Source: Methanomassiliicoccaceae archaeon UBA472 (GTDB lineage: Archaea > Thermoplasmatota > Thermoplasmata > Methanomassiliicoccales > UBA472). Taken from it: 8,692 bases of DNA. Shown piece after piece: positions 1-4,336 of this stretch. The notes under the pieces were generated by a model that ran no database searches, was not told where the DNA came from, and was given only the letters and a program-made list of their open reading frames with translations. The first letter of the stretch is position 1. Each line of letters begins with the position of its first letter. Made by a program: the position numbers and the translations under genes. The stretch is taken from positions 179 through 8,870 of the forward strand of contig DAML01000028.1 of the NCBI GenBank assembly GCA_002497075.1, in the 5' to 3' direction.

Positions 1-200
1 CTGGTCGATCGGTTGTCTGACAAGGCATTGCCGAGCAGCTACGCGCTAAGGAATAAGAGCTGAAAGCATCTAAGCTCGAAGCCACCTTGAAAAAGAGGCA
101 TCTTAGGGCGCTCATAATTGATGAGCTTGATAGAATCGGGATGTACGCATCGAGGTTTTCCGAGATGTTCAGTCCGCGATCACTAACGTCCTTTGCCGCG
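1..200 (+). rRNA. 23S ribosomal RNA, 3' end (partial)
   Basis: The start of the window is the last ~200 nt of large-subunit rRNA, cut at the window's left edge. Two conserved blocks identify it. GCTGAAAGCATCTAAG at about 59-74 sits in a short stem (GAGC before, GCTC after), as in domain VI of all 23S rRNAs. Near 141-187 the series GTACGCATCGAGGT, CGAGATGTTCAG, CCGCGATCACTAAC is the archaeal 23S 3' terminus, where ACTAAC lies 10-20 nt before the mature end. The exact 3' end is therefore estimated at 195-205. No 5S rRNA sequence follows before the termination signals, so 5S must be elsewhere or absent from this unit. Open frames that cross this stretch are chance readings of rRNA. The identification rests on remembered conserved motifs, not an alignment. 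Confidence 0.93.
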
Positions 201-249
201 AAGCATTGTAGGCTTGCCTTAATGGTAGGCTTTGGCTTAACCGTTAAAC

Positions 250-297
250 AGGTTGCGTTTGTAACCTCTTCCAAAGAAATATTTTTTTTATTTATTA
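250..297 (+). terminator. Candidate terminator of the 23S rRNA transcript
   Basis: A small hairpin (AGGTT at 250-254 with AACCT at 263-267) is followed by a T-rich stretch with eight consecutive T at 282-289 and more T to 297. Archaeal RNA polymerase typically stops at T tracts on the non-template strand, with or without a hairpin. The position about 80-100 nt past the 23S 3' end suits termination of the rRNA precursor. Confidence 0.6.
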
Positions 298-331
298 TCA
301 GGTGGAATATTGTTGCGTATGATCGTTTCAT

Positions 332-356
332 GAGCTTGCGCTATGCAAGTTTTTTT
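332..356 (+). terminator. Hairpin plus T7 terminator, plus strand
   Basis: CTTGC at 335-339 pairs with GCAAG at 345-349 around the loop GCTAT. The stem extends outward by G-U and A-U pairs into the following T run at 350-356. This looks like an intrinsic-type terminator read in the plus direction, probably a backup stop for the rRNA transcript. Its T run ends on the stop codon of the convergent DUF61 gene, where it may keep rRNA transcription from running into that gene. Confidence 0.55.
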
Positions 357-763
357 CAATAGGAGAACACGGTGTTCGTCGTTGTGGGCAATTTATCCCG
401 GATCTCCTTTAGATAGGGATAGAACACCCTCATCTCATCGTCCTTTTCCGGCGTTCGGTTGATCAATTGAGAAAGTACCTTGACCTCCAATGTTCCGATT
501 ACCTTCCAATAGCCGTCACCGTAAGATGTGTCGGTCATGATCAGGATCGGCAACTTAAGACGGGACCGCTCCGACTCGTCCACCAATTCGGACAGGAATA
601 GAAGTTCCTTGCGGTCCAATTTGTAGGACCTTCCATCCTTGCCCACGTAGGATGGGTCCGCGTCCAGGAGTAGCTGCTGCAGAGACCTCCTCCTGACCGG
701 CACATGCTGGTTCATATTGGAGAACAACCTTTGCATGGCCTTCTCGTTGAATATGTCGGTCAT
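356..763 (-). CDS. UPF0216 (DUF61) family archaeal protein, function unknown
   Basis: A 135-residue soluble protein with no signal peptide or membrane segment. The pattern matches the archaeal DUF61/UPF0216 family: an N-terminal helix ending in NQHVPVRRRSL (18-28), a segment DADPSYVGKDGRSYKLDRKEL (about 34-54), a helix with LVDESERSRLKLPILI (60-75) and a strand-rich end VIGTLEVKVLSQLI (88-101). About 34 residues follow the core and are less conserved-looking. The family is nearly restricted to archaea and has no established function. The ATG at 761-763 is supported by a TATA box about 27 bp upstream, which would give an almost leaderless mRNA; no Shine-Dalgarno site is visible. The gene is convergent with 23S rRNA and divergent from nifB. 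The family assignment is from memory of the motif pattern. Confidence 0.85.
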   Translation of the reverse strand: MTDIFNEKAMQRLFSNMNQHVPVRRRSLQQLLLDADPSYVGKDGRSYKLDRKELLFLSELVDESERSRLKLPILIMTDTSYGDGYWKVIGTLEVKVLSQLINRTPEKDDEMRVFYPYLKEIRDKLPTTTNTVFSY

Positions 764-786
764 GTCCGTAAAAACAGCGAGCTAGC

Positions 787-794
787 AAATATAT
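787..794 (-). promoter_or_regulatory. TATA box for the DUF61 gene
   Basis: On the minus strand this reads ATATATTT, preceded by a GAAAATG stretch that could serve as the BRE. Its centre lies about 27 bp before the ATG of the DUF61 gene. With the usual archaeal spacing, transcription would start at or within a few bases of the start codon (leaderless). This agrees with the lack of a ribosome binding site. Confidence 0.6.
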
Positions 795-824
795 CATTTT
801 CGCGGTCGCGCTTAACCGGGGCAA

Positions 825-834
825 TCTATAATAA
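825..834 (+). promoter_or_regulatory. Candidate TATA box for nifB
   Basis: TCTATAATAA is the best TATA-like element before nifB. It predicts a transcription start near 853-858 and a leader of about 35 nt, long enough to include the nifB ribosome binding site at 879-886. No convincing BRE is visible, so the promoter may be weak or activator-dependent. Confidence 0.45.
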
Positions 835-837
835 CGA

Positions 838-857
838 ATTGCTGGATATTCAACAAT
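838..857 (+). promoter_or_regulatory. Imperfect 20-bp palindrome, candidate operator for nifB
   Basis: ATTGCTGGATATTCAACAAT is self-complementary at 8 of 10 symmetric positions. It lies just downstream of the nifB TATA-like element and spans the expected transcription start. Archaeal repressors often bind there and block polymerase recruitment. It does not match the GGAA-N6-TTCC operator of the methanogen nitrogen regulator NrpR, so the binding protein, if any, is unknown. Confidence 0.4.
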
Positions 858-878
858 CGATGTATCGCATTATGTTTT

Positions 879-886
879 GGAGGATC
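879..886 (+). promoter_or_regulatory. nifB: Ribosome binding site of nifB
   Basis: GGAGGATC is a strong match to the archaeal anti-Shine-Dalgarno complement, with six bases between GGAGG and the ATG at 890. It fixes the nifB start. Confidence 0.8.
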
Positions 887-889
887 TGA

Positions 890-2167
890 ATGAGCGAATT
901 GCCATCTCATGTCCAGGAGATGCTGGACAGTCATCCTTGTTACAATGAGAATGCGCACAAGAAGTTCGCGCGCATGCATCTGCCTATAGCCCCGAGGTGC
1001 AACATCCAGTGCAACTATTGCAACCGCAAGTACGATTGCATGAACGAGTCCCGGCCTGGAGTGACCTCGGACCTGCTCTCCCCGCAAGAGGCCGTGGAAA
1101 AAATTCGGTATGTGAAGGAGAAGATCCCTTACATGAGCGTTATCGGCGTGGCCGGACCAGGTGACCCGCTGGCCAATGAGGAGACCTTCACCACCCTGGA
1201 GATGGTGAAAAAGGAGTTTCCCGATCTCACGCTATGCTTGAGCACGAACGGACTGAACCTACCAAAGGAGGTCCCCCGGCTCAAGCAGTTGGGCATTAAG
1301 TTCGTCACCGTGACCATAAACGCGGTGGATGTCGAGATCGGGGCCAAGATATACGATTTCGTCATCTGGGAGGGTAAGGCGTTGAGGGGCAAAGAAGCCG
1401 CCCAGAGACTGCTCACCAACCAACTCGAGGGCATAAAAAAATGCGTGGAGGCCGGGATCCTGGTCAAGGCCAATACGGTCATGGTCCCCAACATAAACGC
1501 GGACCATATCCCGGAGGTGGCCAAGAAGGTCAGGGAACTGGGCGTGTATATTCACAACATCATACCACTTATACCGGTCCCTGGAACCAAGTTCGCCGAT
1601 GTTCCCGCTCCGACCCCAGAGCAGCGCAAGCGCCTGCAGGACATGTGCGAGACCAACATACGGCAGATGAGGCATTGCCGCTTCTGCCGGGCGGATGCGA
1701 TCGGCCTTCTGGACAACGACCGCTCAGCGGAGTTCGCCCACTTCACCTGCGGCTCCAAGGAGCCGGCATCCGGCGGCCCCATCGCCATCGAGATGGAGGT
1801 CAAGGCCACATACAGGATCGCGGTGGCCACCTCCACGGGGGATATGGTCGACCAGCACTTCGGACAGTCCAGCAGGTTCTTGTTGTACGATATGAAAGAC
1901 GGCAACATAACCCCGGCCGGAAGCGTGGAGACGGACCCCCTTATGAAGGAGCCTATGTTCGGGGAGAGGCACAGGCAGAAACTGGAGAAGATGGTCGCTG
2001 ACCTGGTCGGGGCGGACATCGTCCTGGCCTCGGAGTTCGGGGAGAAGGCGGAGATGGAGCTGATGGGGCGGGGGATCAGACCTTATCGGCATGAAGGGAA
2101 GGTGGATGATGCCATCCGTTGCGCCGTGGCGGACCTGTTCCATTCCCGGGCCATGATGTTCGAGTGA
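890..2167 (+). CDS. nifB: NifB, radical SAM FeMo-cofactor precursor synthase with C-terminal NifX-like domain
   Basis: NifB fuses two [4Fe-4S] units and inserts carbide and sulfur using S-adenosylmethionine, making the NifB-co (L-cluster) precursor of nitrogenase cofactors. The N-terminal half (1-300) is diagnostic: HPCYNENAHKKFARMH (15-30), the radical-SAM CxxxCxxC as CNIQCNYC (37-44), NRKYDCMNESRPGV, VAGPGDPLAN (87-96), STNGL (118-122) and HCRFCRADAIGLL (262-274). H15, C17, C50, C263 and C266 lie where NifB proteins hold ligands for the additional K clusters. Residues ~307-412 form a NifX/NafY-like domain (PF02579 type) with VDQHFGQSSRF (320-330) and ADIVLASEFGEKA (375-387). At 425 residues it resembles fused NifB forms; many methanogen NifBs stop near 300 residues, without this domain. 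The start is set by a strong RBS. An AlsS-like gene follows after four bases. No nifHDK is in view, so its use in nitrogen fixation here is inferred. Confidence 0.95.
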   Translation: MSELPSHVQEMLDSHPCYNENAHKKFARMHLPIAPRCNIQCNYCNRKYDCMNESRPGVTSDLLSPQEAVEKIRYVKEKIPYMSVIGVAGPGDPLANEETFTTLEMVKKEFPDLTLCLSTNGLNLPKEVPRLKQLGIKFVTVTINAVDVEIGAKIYDFVIWEGKALRGKEAAQRLLTNQLEGIKKCVEAGILVKANTVMVPNINADHIPEVAKKVRELGVYIHNIIPLIPVPGTKFADVPAPTPEQRKRLQDMCETNIRQMRHCRFCRADAIGLLDNDRSAEFAHFTCGSKEPASGGPIAIEMEVKATYRIAVATSTGDMVDQHFGQSSRFLLYDMKDGNITPAGSVETDPLMKEPMFGERHRQKLEKMVADLVGADIVLASEFGEKAEMELMGRGIRPYRHEGKVDDAIRCAVADLFHSRAMMFE

Positions 2168-2171
2168 TCTC

Positions 2172-3749
2172 ATGAAAACGGCCAGGTTGCTGGTGGATTG
2201 CCTGCGGGCAGAGGGTGTGGACCGGATCTTCGGCATTCCCGGCGAGGAGAACCTGGACGTAATGGACGAAATTCATCAGGGGGGAATGGAGTTCGTTCTG
2301 ACCCGTCATGAACAGGCCGCGGCCTTCATGGCCGCTGCGGTCGGTCGACTCACCGGCAGACCGGGGGTCTGCCTGAGCACACTAGGTCCAGGGGCCACCA
2401 ATCTGGTCACCGGTGTGGCTGATGCTTACCTGAGCAACCTGCCCATGGTAGCCCTGGTCGCCCAGGCCGGGGCAGCGAGAAGGGATCCGCCGCAGAAGCA
2501 GGTGCTGGACCTTTTAGCCATGTTCCGCCCTTTGACCAAGAGGTCCATGGACGTGGGCGGACCGGAGAATGTGCCAGGATCCGTGGGAAAAGCGTTCAAG
2601 ATCGCGATCAGCGAAAGAAGCGGCCCGGTCATGCTGCAGCTGCCTGAGGACGTGATGAAGATGGATACCACTGGCTCTCCTTTTCCGCCATCTAAGAGGG
2701 GGGGTAGGAAAGCTGGCAAGGGGGACCTGGCCACGGTGCGGGACATACTGTCATCGTCCGAGCGACCCCTGGTGCTGGCCGGTCACGGGGTGCTTAGAGA
2801 GGGAGCCGTCTCCGCGCTGAAAAGGTTCTGCGAATCCTGGAACCTGCCGGTCGGCTGCACCTGGATGGCCGCCGGGGCGATCCCGTTCGATCATGATCTT
2901 AGCTTGGGCACGGTCGGCATGCGCAGCAGCGACCTGGTCAGGGACTGCTACGAGGAAGCGGACGCCGTTCTGCTCATAGGGTTCGATTCGACCGAATTCC
3001 AGCCACAATACTGGAATCGCGGAAGTACCAAGAGGATAGCGTATCTCGGAAGGTCCAAACCCATCGCCTGCCGGAACCTGCATTTGGAATGCACTGCCCT
3101 GGGAGATCTCCCTGATTCTCTTGACAGATTATCGTTGAACGCCACCCCCGGGAAGGAGTGGCATTCCGCCCATCGCCAGAAACTGATGGAAGATGTCTAT
3201 AAAGAGGCCGAGGGACCCCAGGCCCTAGTGCAGGCCATGCGTCGCTGCATGGGCAGGGACGACATAATGGTGAGCGACGTCGGGGCGCACCTGATCTGGC
3301 TGGCCAAGTACTATCCCACCTTCGCGCCCAACACTTTGCTATTGCAGAACGGGCTGATATCCATGGGGGTGGCGATCCCATCGGCCATAGCCGCTAAGCT
3401 CCTGCATCCGGAACGAAAAGTGTGCGCAACGGTGGGCGACGGAGGATTCTTGATGTCCGCAGCCGAGCTGGAGACGGCGAAGCGTTTGGGCGTCAACTTC
3501 GTCACTGTGATCTTTAATGACGGCGGTCTGGGCCTGATAAGGGAAAAGATGAAGCGCGGCCTGGGAAGAAGCTCGAACGTGGACCTCGGCAACCCGGATA
3601 TCCCGACCTTCGCCCGATCGTTCGGAGCAGAAGGTCATACCGTAGGCGAAAATGATTTCGAGTCGGTCCTGAGAGACTGTCTGGAACGAGATGCGTTGGC
3701 TGTCATCGACCTGAAGGTGGACTATTCGCACAATAGCTATCTGTTCTGA
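2172..3749 (+). CDS. Acetolactate synthase-like thiamine-diphosphate enzyme (AlsS/IlvB family)
   Basis: A 525-residue cytosolic ThDP enzyme with the usual three domains: N-terminal pyrimidine-binding (~1-165), middle (~185-325) and C-terminal diphosphate-binding (~345-525). The catalytic glutamate is E47 in RHEQAAAFMA. The cofactor motif runs from GDG (422-424) to ND (449-450). LGPGATNLVTG (71-81) is typical of the family. Several features recall the catabolic, FAD-independent AlsS type that joins two pyruvates to acetolactate: RHEQ-AAFMA, GDGGFLMSAAELETA, ND rather than NN, and the ending KVDYSHNS. No ilvN regulatory subunit follows, which also suits AlsS rather than the biosynthetic IlvBN enzyme. 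The sequence departs elsewhere (GGLGLIREKM after ND; LISMGVAIPSAIA), so another 2-oxoacid ligase or decarboxylase is possible. It starts four bases after nifB; GTGATC just before the ATG may act as a weak binding site. Co-transcription with nifB is likely. Confidence 0.8.
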   Translation: MKTARLLVDCLRAEGVDRIFGIPGEENLDVMDEIHQGGMEFVLTRHEQAAAFMAAAVGRLTGRPGVCLSTLGPGATNLVTGVADAYLSNLPMVALVAQAGAARRDPPQKQVLDLLAMFRPLTKRSMDVGGPENVPGSVGKAFKIAISERSGPVMLQLPEDVMKMDTTGSPFPPSKRGGRKAGKGDLATVRDILSSSERPLVLAGHGVLREGAVSALKRFCESWNLPVGCTWMAAGAIPFDHDLSLGTVGMRSSDLVRDCYEEADAVLLIGFDSTEFQPQYWNRGSTKRIAYLGRSKPIACRNLHLECTALGDLPDSLDRLSLNATPGKEWHSAHRQKLMEDVYKEAEGPQALVQAMRRCMGRDDIMVSDVGAHLIWLAKYYPTFAPNTLLLQNGLISMGVAIPSAIAAKLLHPERKVCATVGDGGFLMSAAELETAKRLGVNFVTVIFNDGGLGLIREKMKRGLGRSSNVDLGNPDIPTFARSFGAEGHTVGENDFESVLRDCLERDALAVIDLKVDYSHNSYLF

Positions 3750-3753
3750 ACGC

Positions 3754-3761
3754 ATAAATAT
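3754..3761 (+). promoter_or_regulatory. Candidate TATA box for msrA
   Basis: ATAAATAT in the 42-bp gap after the AlsS-like gene predicts a transcription start near 3783, giving a very short leader before the msrA ATG at 3792. This suggests msrA has its own promoter, though read-through from upstream cannot be excluded. Confidence 0.45.
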
Positions 3762-3762
3762 C

Positions 3763-3772
3763 CGCAGCTGCG
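3763..3772 (+). promoter_or_regulatory. Perfect 10-bp palindrome in the msrA promoter
   Basis: CGCAGCTGCG lies directly between the candidate TATA box and the expected msrA start. Outer arms ACGCA (3750-3754) and TGCGT (3769-3773) add further symmetry. It could be an operator, or a remnant of a terminator for the upstream gene since TTTAATAA follows. Ten bases of palindrome can also arise by chance. Confidence 0.25.
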
Positions 3773-3780
3773 TTTAATAA

Positions 3781-3788
3781 GAGAGGAT
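3781..3788 (+). promoter_or_regulatory. msrA: Ribosome binding site of msrA
   Basis: GAGAGGAT contains GAGG-type complementarity to 16S rRNA, a few bases before the ATG at 3792, and supports that start. Confidence 0.55.
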
Positions 3789-3791
3789 AAA

Positions 3792-4268
3792 ATGACGCTG
3801 AAGAAGGCGACGTTCGCTGCTGGGTGCTTCTGGGGAGTGGAGGCGACCTTTATGAAGGTGAAAGGGGTCGTCCAGACCGAGGTCGGGTACATGGGCGGGC
3901 ATACCGGATCGCCTACCTATCGGGACGTCTGCACGGACCGCACCGGGCACGCGGAGGTCGTTCAGGTCACCTATGATGATTCAGCGGTCAGTTACGAGCA
4001 GCTGCTGGACGTCTTTTGGAAGTCACACGATCCAACACAGAAGAACCGGCAAGGACCGGATGTCGGGACCCAGTACCGCTCCGCCGTGTTCTATCACGAT
4101 GAAGAGCAACGTTCGAGCGCTGAACGCTCCAAGGAGACCATGGACGCCAGCGGACGGTTCAAGAGGCCGGTCGCCACCATGCTGGAGAAGGCCGGACCTT
4201 TCTGGAGGGCGGAGGAATATCACCAGAAATACCTGCAGAAGAAGGGACTGGACACCTGCCACATATGA
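3792..4268 (+). CDS. msrA: Peptide methionine (S)-S-oxide reductase MsrA
   Basis: MsrA reduces the S-epimer of methionine sulfoxide in proteins and free methionine, using thioredoxin-type reductant in the cytosol. The 158-residue protein is a complete single domain. It carries GCFWGVE (11-17) with nucleophile C12, then VGYMGG (31-36), PTYRDVC (41-47), TGHAE (51-55), HDPTQKNRQGPDVGTQYR (79-96) and AEEYHQKYL (140-148). Relative to C12, residues E55, D90 and Y95 fall at the same spacing as Cys51, Glu94, Asp129 and Tyr134 of the E. coli enzyme. C156 in the C-terminal GLDTCHI is the likely resolving cysteine. No MsrB domain is fused or adjacent. It lies 42 bp after the AlsS-like gene with its own candidate promoter and RBS. 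In an anaerobe it would serve repair after oxygen exposure, which is inference. Confidence 0.96.
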   Translation: MTLKKATFAAGCFWGVEATFMKVKGVVQTEVGYMGGHTGSPTYRDVCTDRTGHAEVVQVTYDDSAVSYEQLLDVFWKSHDPTQKNRQGPDVGTQYRSAVFYHDEEQRSSAERSKETMDASGRFKRPVATMLEKAGPFWRAEEYHQKYLQKKGLDTCHI

Positions 4269-4306
4269 CTGGATTGCATCTCGTACGTGCGATAGCATGA
4301 CAATAT

Positions 4307-4314
4307 TCTTATAA
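4307..4314 (+). promoter_or_regulatory. TATA box for alaS
   Basis: TCTTATAA is centred about 27 bp before the alaS ATG at 4337. At normal archaeal spacing transcription begins at the start codon itself, so the alaS mRNA should be leaderless. No Shine-Dalgarno site precedes the ATG, which agrees. Confidence 0.55.
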
Positions 4315-4336
4315 CGACCCCGAAATAACGCCAGAT

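Noticed and set aside
87..362. Open frame of 91 codons from a TTG, and a 20-codon open end at 1-63, as possible genes
   Set aside because: Positions 1 to about 200 are the conserved 3' end of 23S rRNA, so these frames are accidental; the remainder crosses the T-rich terminators.
838..857. An NrpR nitrogen-repressor operator before nifB
   Set aside because: The central GGATATTC lacks the GGAA-N6-TTCC spacing of that operator; it is kept only as an unassigned palindrome.
1441..2001. 186-codon plus-strand frame overlapping nifB
   Set aside because: It is a Gly/Arg/His-rich shadow in another frame of the well-supported nifB gene and has no ribosome binding site.
3763..3785. An intrinsic terminator after the AlsS-like gene
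   Set aside because: CGCAGCTGCG has no loop bases and TTTAATAA is a poor T tract, so a stable hairpin terminator is unlikely.
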